Positions 8,148-18,937 are shown, counted from the first letter of the stretch. The stretch: DNA of 64,000 bases from Micromonospora sp. WMMA1363 (GCF_030345795.1 NZ_JAUALB010000001.1:3650001-3714000), one strand, 5' to 3'. Program-made: numbers and translations. The notes: generated by a model from the letters alone, not told the origin.

Positions 8148-9719
8148 TCACCCGGTCCGAAGGGCGGCGCGGCGGCGGGCCAGCAGCAACAGCAGGGCTC
8201 CGAGCGATACCAGGACGACGCCGAGCGCTGCGGCCGTCAGCACCCAGCTGGCACCCGTAAGCGGCAGCGGCCCATCCTGGCGCCCGCCGCCGTCGCTGTC
8301 CCCGCCGCCGTCGCCGTTCCCGCCGCCGGGGCCGAAGCCGGCGTTCGGATCGGTGTTGTCGCCGACGGCGATGGTGAGCGTCTTCGTGTCGGTGACCGCC
8401 CTGCCGGCGGTGGTGGTGCCGCTCATCTGCACCGCGAGGCGGTACAGACCGGGCTTGCCGAATGCCCAGTTGCCGTGCGTGTGGGTGTTGAGCGGGATGT
8501 CCAGTTTCTGCGGGAACGGCCTGGTCGAGTCGAACAGCACGTCGGCCTTGCCGAACGAGCCGGTCAGGAAGAGGGCGAACCGCCCGGGCCCGTCGACCCC
8601 CTTCAGCGTCCACGTGACGTTGCCCTTGACGCCCGACACGACGGACGCGTGCTGGGTGTTCCAGCCCGGCCAGACGAGACCCGCCTGCTGGGTCTGCGGC
8701 AGCACCCACACGGTCTCGCCCGGCTTGCCGAGGAAGTCGGCTCCGGCGGGCACCGTGATCTTCGCCTTGTCCTTGGCATGCAGGACCACGTCGGCGGTCT
8801 CCCGCCAGACCGGAGGACTGGTCCGGTCGTCCTTGATCCGGATCGTCCAGCTGTCGCCGTTCAACATCGGGCCCATGTCGACGTGCCCGTCACTGATCAC
8901 TTGCCGAGCACCGGCAGCGGGTTTCGCGGGCTTCGGCGCGGCAGCGGGCTTCGGCGCGGCAGCGGGTGCGGCGAATGCCTCGGCGCGCGGCTGCGCCGCC
9001 TGCGTCAGCAGAGCAGGCGACGCCCGCTCGGCCGGCTCGATCGCCGGGACGTGGACGCGGTACGTCGCATCGGCGCGCACCGTCTCCCCCGAGCGCAGGG
9101 CTGCCGAGCCGGTCAGGGTGAGCCGGTACTCGCCGGCCGCGTCGAAGGCCCACACCACGCCGCCGGTACGCGTGCCCGCCGGCAGTCGCGTCGACCGCTG
9201 CACGCCGGCACCATTGCCGAACAGCGGGGTCGCCGCGCCGAGGCCGGACAGGGTGTAGGCGGTGAACGTTCCCGGCCCCTCGACCGAGCGCAGCATCAGG
9301 GTCACCCGGTCGTCGACGACGACGCCCGGGCGTACTCCGGTGGTGTCCAGAGCCGGGAACCCGGTGTCACCGGCGGACAGGGCCCACACGGCGTGGCCCG
9401 GCCGTCCGAGAATGGTTAAGGCCGGTCCGGCCGGCACCCGGCCGGCCAGGCCGCCGTTTGGCCCGAGCACCACCTCGGCCGGGTCGCGCCCGGCCGCGCC
9501 ACCGGCCGCCCGCGCGGCGTCCCGAAAGCGCAGCGACATCGACTCACCGTCGAGCGCGACGGAGACCAGGTCGGCGCCGGCCGAGGTGACGGCAACCGGT
9601 TCCGCGGAGGTTGGCGTTGCCGCGGGGGCCAGTGCCAGCACGACGGCGGCCAAACTCGCGGCACCGGCGCGCATACGTCTCGTCCTCATTAGGTCGCGCC
9701 CCAGGCGTAACCGAGTCAC
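8148..9719 (-). CDS. LPLTG-anchored surface protein with two anchored-repeat domains (ABC-associated)
   Basis: A 523-residue exported protein. After a signal peptide (about 1-39) come a first repeat domain (about 42-225), an Ala/Pro/Lys linker (226-270), a second repeat domain (about 272-440), a Gly/Asp-rich spacer, and an LPLTG sortase motif (485-489) with a hydrophobic segment and Arg-rich tail. It should be covalently bound to peptidoglycan. The second domain keeps GHVD (His279/Asp281) and HTH (413-415). The first has GAD (Ala49) and RTG (184-186) in the same places, so both His motifs are lost together. Architecture matches TIGR03773. The GTG start overlaps the upstream TGA; an in-frame ATG at codon 11 is a possible alternative. 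It stops four bases before the lipoprotein gene. Confidence 0.85.
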   Translation of the reverse strand: MTRLRLGRDLMRTRRMRAGAASLAAVVLALAPAATPTSAEPVAVTSAGADLVSVALDGESMSLRFRDAARAAGGAAGRDPAEVVLGPNGGLAGRVPAGPALTILGRPGHAVWALSAGDTGFPALDTTGVRPGVVVDDRVTLMLRSVEGPGTFTAYTLSGLGAATPLFGNGAGVQRSTRLPAGTRTGGVVWAFDAAGEYRLTLTGSAALRSGETVRADATYRVHVPAIEPAERASPALLTQAAQPRAEAFAAPAAAPKPAAAPKPAKPAAGARQVISDGHVDMGPMLNGDSWTIRIKDDRTSPPVWRETADVVLHAKDKAKITVPAGADFLGKPGETVWVLPQTQQAGLVWPGWNTQHASVVSGVKGNVTWTLKGVDGPGRFALFLTGSFGKADVLFDSTRPFPQKLDIPLNTHTHGNWAFGKPGLYRLAVQMSGTTTAGRAVTDTKTLTIAVGDNTDPNAGFGPGGGNGDGGGDSDGGGRQDGPLPLTGASWVLTAAALGVVLVSLGALLLLLARRRAALRTG

Positions 9720-10969
9720 TTCTCGTCCTTCCCCGTGTGGTCGATGGTGGGATGTCGGTTGTCCAGGCCCAGGCCGCGACGATCGGCGTCCGGCATCGGA
9801 CGGCCGTCGGGTGCTGATCCGCCGTCGCCGGCGGCCGGGGGCTGCCCGTCGGCAACCACTGCGGCGTCCTGGCCGTCCGGTGCCCGGCTGGCCTGCGCGC
9901 GGCCCTCCTCCCGGGCGGCGGCCACCGCTCGCGCGAGCTGCGCCGCCCGGCGACGCCGGGCCGCGATCAGTGCCCAGCCGGCGAGGGCAAGCAGAGCGAG
10001 CACGGCCAACTGCGGCCAGGGCATCGCCCAGACGGCCGCCCGCGCCGTGCCCGCCGGCGGTGGCGGGTCGAGGACCTGATCGCCCACGGCAGCCGGCGTG
10101 ACGGTCGCGTTCGCGGTCAGCCGGAACAGCGGCGGGACACCCGACATGCGTACGGTGGCGGTCAGCTCGCCGCCGGGCAGGATCTCCGGTAGGGCCTCAC
10201 CGTCCACGGACCGCCGGGCCAGGCCGAACGGTCCGGCCACGCCGAGCACGGGCTGCCCGGCGAGCCGCACGTTGCCGGTGTTGTGGACGGTGAACGTGGC
10301 GGTGACCGTGCCACCGGCCAGCGGGTTGACCGAGCCGGTGTGCCGTACACGCACATCTTCGACGGTCAGCGTCGGATGCAGCTCACCGGTGACCCGCAGG
10401 TAGATCCGCGCGCCGACCCGGTGGTCGACGGCGACCTGGTTACCCTGCGCGTCGACGGCGATGCCGGCGAGTGAGGCGACGATCCCTCCGGCGTGGTCCC
10501 CTGGCGTGGCGTTTCGCGGGACGGTGAGCGTGAACGGTACGTCCAGCCGGGACGTCGACGGGATGGTCAGGGTACGGCGCGGAAGGCGGACCCAGGAGCC
10601 CACGTCGGTGGGCTTCTGATCGGCGGCCAGCAGATCGAACCCACCCCGCGTGGTGGTGACCGCGTCGCTGGCGTAGAGGTTCAGGGTGAGCGGCCGGGTG
10701 GAGTGGTTCGTGACGCCGACGTAGTCGGTCAGGGTGGCGCCCGGGTCGAGCTTGTAGCTGAACGCCGCCCGGCCGTTCGGCCCGCGTGCGCTCGATGGTG
10801 CCACTCCCCACGTCGCCGCGGCCGGATCAGGGGAGGCGCTGGACGGAGCTGAGGGTCCCGGCTGCCCCGGCCGGGTGGCGGGGGCAGGTGCGGCCAGCGT
10901 CGAGGCAGGTGGCGCGGGGACCACGCCGAGCAGGGCGATCCCGGCGGCGATGGTGGCGAGCAGGCGCAT
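9716..10969 (-). CDS. DUF916/WxL-interacting-like surface membrane protein
   Basis: A 417-residue type I membrane protein. A signal peptide (about 1-28) and Pro/Ala/Ser stretch lead to two immunoglobulin-like segments, the first about 52-200 and the second about 200-300. One transmembrane helix follows (about 318-337) and then a basic, probably disordered cytoplasmic tail of about 80 residues. The first half resembles the DUF916 (WxLIP) domain that accompanies WxL proteins in Firmicutes: a YKLDPGATLTDYV-like strand, then a PGDHAGGIVASL-like strand. The ATG at 10969 is chosen because it opens the signal peptide; the frame extends upstream without an RBS. It overlaps the LPLTG protein gene (GTGA). 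It probably holds the WxL-like protein of the next gene on the membrane (inference). Confidence 0.65.
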   Translation of the reverse strand: MRLLATIAAGIALLGVVPAPPASTLAAPAPATRPGQPGPSAPSSASPDPAAATWGVAPSSARGPNGRAAFSYKLDPGATLTDYVGVTNHSTRPLTLNLYASDAVTTTRGGFDLLAADQKPTDVGSWVRLPRRTLTIPSTSRLDVPFTLTVPRNATPGDHAGGIVASLAGIAVDAQGNQVAVDHRVGARIYLRVTGELHPTLTVEDVRVRHTGSVNPLAGGTVTATFTVHNTGNVRLAGQPVLGVAGPFGLARRSVDGEALPEILPGGELTATVRMSGVPPLFRLTANATVTPAAVGDQVLDPPPPAGTARAAVWAMPWPQLAVLALLALAGWALIAARRRRAAQLARAVAAAREEGRAQASRAPDGQDAAVVADGQPPAAGDGGSAPDGRPMPDADRRGLGLDNRHPTIDHTGKDEK

Positions 10970-11052
10970 TGCGGGGACGGTGTCCGTTCCTGTGGTGACG
11001 AGGGGAGGCGCGGGGCGGGCGGGTCGCGGCAACGACACACCCACCCCGCGGT

Positions 11053-11089
11053 CGTCCGGTGGCCAGGCTCAACACCCGACCACCGGACG
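11053..11089 (-). terminator. Intra-operon hairpin
   Basis: A perfect 10-bp stem (CGTCCGGTGG with CCACCGGACG) closes a 17-base loop just downstream of the WxL-like gene and before the DUF916-like gene. It could end part of the transcripts and lower expression of the distal importer genes relative to the ribosomal-protein and WxL-like genes. There is no T tract. Confidence 0.45.
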
Positions 11090-11095
11090 GTGCGA

Positions 11096-12565
11096 TCAGA
11101 TGGCGGTGAGGGTCAGGGTCGCGGTGTAGGTCCCCGCCGCCGTCTCGGTGGGCAGGCTCAGCCGCAGTCCCGCGCCCAACTGCGCGGTACCCCGGCCGGC
11201 GCCGGACGGCGCCGAGCCCAGCACCGCGCTGTTGCCGAGGCCACCGCCGACCCCGACGACGTACGGTGCCACCTCCGGGCCGGCGACCACGCCCTGCCCG
11301 TCGGCCTGAGCCAGAACGCGCGGCGTCCAGCCGAGGTAGCCGGCGCTGAACGTCTTGTCGTCCGGCCCGGTGAAGTCGGCCGGGATCTGCCCGGACGCGT
11401 TCCAGCCCGGCTGACCTGCGCGGGTGTCGGTCACCGTGACCGGACGGAGCTCGCCGTTACTCTCCCACCGGTCGCCGGCGACGTTGAGCCGTGCCGGCGG
11501 CAGCACCACGGCCCGGTCGTCGGGGTTGACGCTGATCACCAGTGAACCCTGGGTCTCGTCGACCGACGCGGTGATCGTCTGCGAGGCGCCCGGCTCCTGC
11601 GGCGGGAACGCCACCCACAGGGTCACCGGTTCGCTGGTCGCGACGACCGCGTGGTCGTCGTCGTAGAGCTTGGCGACGTACTCGCAGGCGTTCAGCTCCC
11701 GCGTGGCGGTGAAGGAGTAGCTGACGCCCCCCTCACCCGGAATGATGGTCCAGTCCACGCCGGGGCACTTGCTGAACCAGTGGTAGTGGTCCAGCTCGGT
11801 CTGCGGCGTCTGCACCGCGGTGAGCGTGACCGTGTCGTTGGGCTGGTACTCGTCGGCCATGCCGAGGACCGACAGGCTGGCCTCCGGACCGCCGCCGGAC
11901 AGCTCGCCGACGACGAACGAGTAGTCGACCGGCCCGGTGCTGACCGTGGTGCCGTTGGTCAGCGTCGCGTCGGCCTGGAACTTCAGGGTGTAGCTGCCCA
12001 GCGCGCTGAACGCCCAGTTCGAGTGCGCGTGGGTGGGCACCGGCACGTCGATCGCGTCCGGGAGCCCGTCGTCGGAGCGGAACTTCATGATCGGACCGCC
12101 GAACGAGTCCTGGGTGAACAGCGTGACGTTGCCCGGCCCCTGCACGTCGACCAGACTCAGCCGTACCTTGTTCCCCTCGAACACTCCGGAGCCGAGCGTC
12201 GTGGTGTTCCAGCCCGGCCAGAGCAGGTCCGGGTCCTGGGTCATCGGTAGCAGCCAGATCTGGCTGTCCACCGGGCCGAGGAACGCGAACCGGGGATCAT
12301 CCGGAACGGCCATGGCCGCCTCCGGCAGAACCTGGAACGTCACATCCGCCGGGTCCCGGATCACACCCGGGCTGACCGTGTCGTCATGCACCTTCAACGA
12401 CAGCCTGCCGTCGCTGTAGTGCACGTCGACCGCGTCGGTGTGCCCCTTGGACAGCACCACCTTCTCGGCCGCCGACGCAGCGGCGGGCGCCAGCACCGTG
12501 CCGGCGACCACCACCGCCCCGGCGACCAGGGCCGCGAGGCCGCGAGCCCTCACCGTCGCATTCAT
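11096..12565 (-). CDS. Secreted anchored-repeat protein with C-terminal WxL-like region
   Basis: A 489-residue exported protein. A signal peptide (1-33) precedes one anchored-repeat domain (about 34-220; GHTD at His42/Asp44, HAH at 179-181). A PKD/Ig-like middle segment follows (about 228-325, with two Cys in CPGVDW and NACEY). The C-terminal region (about 330-489) ends in repeated short strands typical of WxL wall-binding domains, but no strict W-x-L motif is seen. ATG at 12565 has GGGGAGG just upstream and begins the signal peptide. It lies 48 bases after rpsN and is cotranscribed with it. Pairing with the DUF916-like gene recalls WxL surface complexes. The WxL assignment is tentative; the anchored-repeat domain is clear. 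Confidence 0.75.
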   Translation of the reverse strand: MNATVRARGLAALVAGAVVVAGTVLAPAAASAAEKVVLSKGHTDAVDVHYSDGRLSLKVHDDTVSPGVIRDPADVTFQVLPEAAMAVPDDPRFAFLGPVDSQIWLLPMTQDPDLLWPGWNTTTLGSGVFEGNKVRLSLVDVQGPGNVTLFTQDSFGGPIMKFRSDDGLPDAIDVPVPTHAHSNWAFSALGSYTLKFQADATLTNGTTVSTGPVDYSFVVGELSGGGPEASLSVLGMADEYQPNDTVTLTAVQTPQTELDHYHWFSKCPGVDWTIIPGEGGVSYSFTATRELNACEYVAKLYDDDHAVVATSEPVTLWVAFPPQEPGASQTITASVDETQGSLVISVNPDDRAVVLPPARLNVAGDRWESNGELRPVTVTDTRAGQPGWNASGQIPADFTGPDDKTFSAGYLGWTPRVLAQADGQGVVAGPEVAPYVVGVGGGLGNSAVLGSAPSGAGRGTAQLGAGLRLSLPTETAAGTYTATLTLTAI

Positions 12566-12613
12566 ACCTCCCCTTTCACACCGCGCACCCGCACGGTGGT
12601 ACATGTGGTGACG

Positions 12614-12919
12614 TCACCACGACGCCTTGCGCACCCCGGGCATCTCGCCGCGCAGGGCCAGCTCGCGGAACCGGACCCGGGACAGCCCGAACCGGGTCAG
12701 CACCCCGCGCGGGCGACCGTCGATCTGGTCCCGCGACCGCAACCGCACCGGGCTCGAATCGCGCGGCAGCCGACCGAGCCGGCGCACCGCCTCGGCGCGT
12801 ACGTCCGGATCGGTCTCCGGATGGGCGACCAGCCGCTTCAGCTCGGCCCGCGCCCGGGCGTGCCGGGCGACCAGTTCCGCGCGACGTGCCTGCCGGTTGA
12901 CCAGGCTCTTCTTCGCCAT
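12614..12919 (-). CDS. rpsN: 30S ribosomal protein S14, zinc-independent paralogue
   Basis: A 101-residue S14 of the long form, starting [10 protein letters not shown] and ending with the conserved [12 protein letters not shown] tail. It has no CxxC motifs, so it needs no zinc. Such paralogues replace the zinc-ribbon S14 in the 30S subunit under zinc starvation. The ATG overlaps the stop of rpmG (ATGA). It is the third gene of the Zur-type operon that begins with rpmB. Confidence 0.95.
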   Translation of the reverse strand: MAKKSLVNRQARRAELVARHARARAELKRLVAHPETDPDVRAEAVRRLGRLPRDSSPVRLRSRDQIDGRPRGVLTRFGLSRVRFRELALRGEMPGVRKASW

Positions 12920-13086
12920 CAGCGGGCCTCGCGGAACTCGACGTGTCGGCGCACGATCGGGTCGTACTTGCGCAGGACCAGCCGGTCGGGGTCGTTGCGG
13001 CGGTTCTTGCGGGTGACGTACGTGTAGCCGGTGCCGGCCGTGCTGCGCAGCCGCACGATCGGGCGGACGTCGGTCTGGCGGGCCAT
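12919..13086 (-). CDS. rpmG: 50S ribosomal protein L33, zinc-independent paralogue
   Basis: A 55-residue L33 with the family core [12 protein letters not shown] and no cysteines, which is the 'C-minus' form that works without zinc. Its ATG overlaps the TGA of rpmB, and its own TGA overlaps the ATG of rpsN, so all three are translationally coupled. A longer frame starting at 13188 is not used, because it runs inside rpmB. Confidence 0.95.
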   Translation of the reverse strand: MARQTDVRPIVRLRSTAGTGYTYVTRKNRRNDPDRLVLRKYDPIVRRHVEFREAR

Positions 13087-13322
13087 CAGAGCCTCACTCC
13101 CCTGGCGCGCAGCTCCGCGACGACCGCCTCGCTGCCCTTGCGGTCCACGGTCTTCAGCGCCTTGGCGGTCAGGGTGAGGCTGACCCACCGCCGCTCGGAC
13201 GGCAGCCAGTAGCGGTGGTTCTGCAGGTTGGGATTCCAGCGGCGGCGAGTGCGCCGGTGGGAGTGGGACACGGCGTTGCCGAAGCTCGGCTTCGCGCCGG
13301 TGACGTCACAGCGTCGGGACAC
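13086..13322 (-). CDS. rpmB: 50S ribosomal protein L28 paralogue
   Basis: A 78-residue L28 ([20 protein letters not shown] at the N-terminus, [13 protein letters not shown] towards the end). It keeps one Cys of the ancestral zinc site but not a four-Cys ribbon, as expected of the Zur-regulated form. The GTG start has GGGAG about nine bases upstream; an ATG nine codons earlier has no RBS. It is the first gene of the leftward operon, about 30 bases downstream of the Zur-like operator at 13352-13374. Confidence 0.93.
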   Translation of the reverse strand: MSRRCDVTGAKPSFGNAVSHSHRRTRRRWNPNLQNHRYWLPSERRWVSLTLTAKALKTVDRKGSEAVVAELRARGVRL

Positions 13323-13351
13323 AGTGCTCGCTCCCTTGATCAGACTCACAC

Positions 13352-13374
13352 GGTAACGACAACGGTTATCATTT
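13352..13374 (-). promoter_or_regulatory. Zur-box-like operator of the rpmB-rpmG-rpsN-surface protein operon
   Basis: The sequence TAACGACAACGGTTATCATT (13354-13373) aligns with the left-edge box (TAACGACAATCGTTGATC) and with the box before the CobW-like gene. It lies between the tiny ORF at 13380-13538 and the rpmB start. Repression by zinc-loaded Zur is the standard control of such ribosomal paralogues. No clear -10/-35 pair was identified. Confidence 0.65.
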
Positions 13375-13379
13375 CTACA

Positions 13380-13538
13380 TCAGTCGTTCGGACACACCCG
13401 TTCCGGGTCGTCGACGATCTCCACCGAACAGCCGGCGCCGAGGCGGTATCCGATGCCGTGGCGGCAAGGGACGTCATCGGAGTGCAGGACCTCGACTCCG
13501 CGCGCCCGCACGCGACTGCTGGCTTCAGCACCTCGCAT
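13380..13538 (-). CDS. Small ORF between two Zur-like operators
   Basis: A 52-codon frame from ATG (13538) to TGA (13380) with about three quarters G/C at third positions, like real genes here. It encodes three Cys (25, 37, 49) and ends in an acidic stretch, VEIVDDPERVCPND. It starts six bases from the Zur-like box at 13545-13563 and stops six bases before the one at 13352-13374, so it fills the space between the two operators. No Shine-Dalgarno is seen, so a leaderless transcript is possible. I do not recognise the family. A small zinc-starvation protein is plausible, but the frame could also be chance. Confidence 0.35.
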   Translation of the reverse strand: MRGAEASSRVRARGVEVLHSDDVPCRHGIGYRLGAGCSVEIVDDPERVCPND

Positions 13539-13543
13539 GTGCC

Positions 13544-13564
13544 TATAATGACAATCGTTTTCAA
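13544..13564 (+). promoter_or_regulatory. Zur-box-like operator overlapping a TATAAT promoter
   Basis: A perfect -10 hexamer TATAAT (13544-13549) is overlapped by the palindrome ATAATGACAATCGTTTTCA (13545-13563), which matches the actinobacterial Zur-box pattern. The rightward CobW-like gene starts 20 bases further on with GAGAGGAA as its RBS. Repressor binding would block the -10 element directly. The box may also control the tiny leftward ORF starting at 13538. Confidence 0.7.
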
Positions 13565-13583
13565 GTAAGTCGAGAGGAATCCG

Positions 13584-15152
<1,569 letters not shown>

Positions 15153-15286
15153 GCACCGACGCGCCGGTCGACTGGACGGAGCCGGCGCCGCAGCTTGTCG
15201 GCGCCGCCCGGCTCCCCGCCTGCAGCACACACCTCGGCGTACGCCCGTAGTCCGCCAGGACCACTCCGCTCGTCCCGGACACGCAG

Positions 15287-15677
15287 TTGCCGGTCGTCGG
15301 TCTGACGTCCACCGCGCCGCGCCGCGCCGTCCTGGCGCTGCTGGCCGGACGTTCCCGCCCGCTCACCGCCCAAGAGGTACACGCCGGACTCACCAGCACG
15401 TTGCGGCACATCGGCCTGACCACCGTCTACCGCGCAGTGCACAGCCTCGCCGACGCCGGCTGCTGCACACCTTCGGCCCTGACGGCCAACGCGCCTGCCG
15501 CCACTGTGGTGCGGCACCACACCAGCGCCTGATCCGCAGCCGCTGTGAGGCGGTGACCGAGTGCCCGCCCGAGATCGTGACGAGCCGACCCAACGAGTGC
15601 GCCGGCACACCGGCTTCACCCCGCATCCGGACCGACTCGACCTCAGCGGGATCTGTGCGACCTGTGCCGACAGGTAA
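15287..15677 (+). pseudogene. Fur-family regulator gene broken by two frameshifts
   Basis: Three successive frames together read as one Fur/Zur-type repressor. A winged-helix part (RRAVLALL to TTVYRAVHSLADAG) is in one frame up to about 15457. A metal-binding part (HTFGPDGQRACRHCGAAPHQ, then a CEAVTE segment) is in the next, up to about 15560. The C-terminal part (HTGFTPHPDRLDLSGICATC then ADR) is in the third, ending at TAA 15675. Each switch is explained by one missing base beside a G run. TTG at 15287 is the only start seen; a 33-codon frame from ATG 15149 ends at TAG 15250 just before it. It is either a decayed Zur paralogue or an intact gene with sequencing errors. It meets the intact zur tail to tail, five bases apart. 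Confidence 0.7.
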
Positions 15678-15682
15678 CGTGA

Positions 15683-16087
15683 TCAGCGGGAGCATTCGGC
15701 GCAGATGCCGAAGATCTCCAGGGTGTGACCCACGTCGGTGAAACCGTGCTGCGCGGCCAACTGGTCGGCCCACCGCTCGACGGCGGGCCCGGCGACCTCG
15801 ACCGTGCGCCCGCACTCGCGGCAGACCAGATGGTGATGGTGTTTGTTCTGGCTGCACCGGCGGAACAGCTGCTCGCCGCCGGGCAGCCGGGTGGAGTCGA
15901 CCTCGCCGGCCTCGAACAGCAGCTGCAACGTCCGGTACACGGTGGTGAGGCCGACGCGCGCCTTCCGGGCGAGCAGCATCTGGTGCAGCTGCTGCGCCGA
16001 ATGGAACCCCTCGACCTCGCGCAGCAGTGCGAGCACCTCGCCACGCTGGCGGGTGTTGCGGGCCACGTTCGGCATCGGCCGGGTCAC
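15683..16087 (-). CDS. zur: Fur-family transcriptional repressor, probably Zur
   Basis: A 134-residue Fur-type protein. The DNA-binding winged helix covers about 1-80 (TTVYRTLQLL recognition helix). The dimer and metal domain has HHHH (about 98-101), a CRECGR knuckle and a final CAEC, giving the structural zinc Cys4 site and a His-rich regulatory site. The GTG start is chosen for the AGGAGG upstream; an ATG four codons later is also possible, and the long N-terminal extension to 16144 is not typical. The surrounding zinc genes and Zur-like boxes make Zur more likely than Fur. With Zn2+ it should repress the divergent and leftward operons between 1 and 15 kb. Confidence 0.85.
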   Translation of the reverse strand: MTRPMPNVARNTRQRGEVLALLREVEGFHSAQQLHQMLLARKARVGLTTVYRTLQLLFEAGEVDSTRLPGGEQLFRRCSQNKHHHHLVCRECGRTVEVAGPAVERWADQLAAQHGFTDVGHTLEIFGICAECSR

Positions 16088-16810
16088 CGTGATCGCGTCC
16101 TCCTGTGCTGGCGGCCGTGGCCTGCGCGGCGCTTCCAATCTCACCCCTTACCTGCGATGGCCCCATTATGCGTCGCTGGGACCGATAACCTGCCTCGCCG
16201 TCCCCCCCGATGCCGCTACGCCGATCCGATCGGACGCGCGGCGGTGGGCTGCGGTGTCGCGACGGTGAGCCGGATCACGGTGGTCAAGGTCAGGCCCGCC
16301 ACCCGCCAGACGAGTGGGTCCGAGCGCTCGCGCGGCGTCGGCAGTCACGGTGTCGAGACGTTCGGCCGCCGAGGCGGGTCGGGCGGGGCCGACGACGGCC
16401 GCCGCGAAGAGGACGAGCGCGATCGAGCGGCGATCAGGCCGCCCAATGCCTGGCAGGAGAAGACACAGCGTTCACCGACACCCCCGGCCTGCTCCTCGCC
16501 GTCATCGTCACCGCCGCCAGCGCCAGCGGATCGGCGTAGGGATTGTCCAGGCGAACCGATCTTTGCCGTCGTTCATGGACGCTGAGCCTGCCAGGGTCAC
16601 CTCGCAACGGTCGCTGTGGGCACGGCGATTGCGGCGAATGCCTTCTCAGGGTGGAAGAGCTGCCCTGTTGCGAGGCAGTGGTGCGGGCAGCCGAGGAGCC
16701 GGGTGAACAGGTGCCGGAGCACTGCGTCTTGCAGACCTGCAGAGGCCGGGTAGCGGGCAGACATCCCGCGAACCGCGGCGGGTCGTTCGGGGACTCATTA
16801 GGTAACGGGG
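16088..16810. other. Gene-poor stretch with possible gene remnants
   Basis: About 720 bases without a convincing gene. On the minus strand near 16310-16430 there is a signal-peptide-like stretch (SIALVLFAAAVVGPARP, then ASAAERLDTV) that loses frame soon after. On the plus strand near 16620-16740 a frame with five Cys in about 45 residues (HGDCGECLLRVEELPCCEAV) has acceptable codon use but no start or known family. Both may be fragments of decayed genes. Base composition is slightly less GC-rich than in neighbouring genes. Confidence 0.35.
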
Positions 16811-17302
16811 TCAGCTGGGTCGGGCCGCGGAGCGGACCAGGGGGAGGGTGCGGTAGGGGATCTGCTCGGCCAGGGCGATGATGGTGGAGGCGCGGCGGAT
16901 GCCCCCGTAGGAGACGATCTGGTCGATCACCCGCTGGAGGTCGGCGTTCGACCGGGCCACGATGCGGCAGAGCAGGTCACCGGAGCCGGTGATGGTGTGC
17001 GCCTCCAACACCTCAGGGATCGCCGACAGGTGGGCGGTGACCGGGTCGTGGCCGTGCCGCTGGGTGATCTCCAGGGTGACGAAGCTGGTCACCCCGAACC
17101 CGATGGCGGCGGGCGAGACGTCCGGCCCGAACCCGCCGATCACCCCCCGCTCGACCAGTTTGTCCAGCCGGGCCTGCACCGTGCCCCGCGCCACCCCGAG
17201 GCGACGCGAGCACTCCAGCACGCCGATCCGGGGCTCCTCGACGAGCAACTCGATCAGCCTGGCGTCGAGCGTGTCGGGCTGTACATCCTGACCAGTGTTC
17301 AC
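16811..17302 (-). CDS. Lrp/AsnC family transcriptional regulator
   Basis: A 163-residue Lrp/AsnC protein. The N-terminal helix-turn-helix (about 10-60; CSRRLGVARGTVQARLDKL) is followed by the RAM/ligand-binding domain (about 75-150), with HTITGSGDLLCRIVA as the typical core. The start is the GTG at 17302, which gives the normal family length; the frame extends upstream through the hppD promoter without an RBS. It is divergent from hppD across 139 bases. Actinobacterial Lrp regulators in this position usually respond to aromatic amino acids and control tyrosine degradation, so it probably regulates hppD and itself (inference). Confidence 0.88.
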   Translation of the reverse strand: MNTGQDVQPDTLDARLIELLVEEPRIGVLECSRRLGVARGTVQARLDKLVERGVIGGFGPDVSPAAIGFGVTSFVTLEITQRHGHDPVTAHLSAIPEVLEAHTITGSGDLLCRIVARSNADLQRVIDQIVSYGGIRRASTIIALAEQIPYRTLPLVRSAARPS

Positions 17303-17317
17303 GGGATTCCACCCTAC

Positions 17318-17333
17318 TACTTGCGCAACCTGA
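17318..17333. promoter_or_regulatory. Candidate operator between the lrp-type gene and hppD
   Basis: A perfect palindrome, TTGCGCAA, occupies 17322-17329, with a related half site GTTGCCCAA at 17353-17361. The spacing and sequence resemble sites of actinobacterial Lrp/AsnC regulators. It lies just upstream of the regulator start, in the shared intergenic region. Confidence 0.35.
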
Positions 17334-17363
17334 CCAGCTTGATTCGCGACAGTTGCCCAATGA

Positions 17364-18647
<1,284 letters not shown>

Positions 18648-18683
18648 CACTGTCGAGCGTGAGCCGACCCTCTGCCGAACGTG

Positions 18684-18718
18684 CCGCCGCCGGCCGGGCC
18701 TCCACCCACCGGCGGCGG
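18684..18718 (+). terminator. Hairpin terminator after hppD
   Basis: A perfect 10-bp stem (CCGCCGCCGG with CCGGCGGCGG) with a 15-base loop, starting about 35 bases after the hppD stop. The 290-base gap 18648-18937 otherwise shows no gene, only GC-rich sequence leading to the next start. Confidence 0.5.
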
Positions 18719-18937
18719 GCGCACCGCACCCCGGTCCCGCGCCCCACGGATGTTCGATCCGGGCCGGCCGGCGGTGTGGTGGTGCAGTTCCTCGCCGGTT
18801 CCCTGGTGCCCGGCCTCAGCCACCCCGACGGGCCTGGCAGTTGTGGGACAAGCCCCGGCAACGGTGCCGCCACGACAGGTCCGCGGAAACGGTCGTCGCT
18901 AAGGTGTCCAGGTGAGCGAGCGCAACGAGGCGACGCC

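Noticed and set aside
16620..16740. Cys spacing resembling animal P2X7-type cytoplasmic domains
   Set aside because: Only a loose pattern in a short frame without start or conservation evidence; most likely coincidence.
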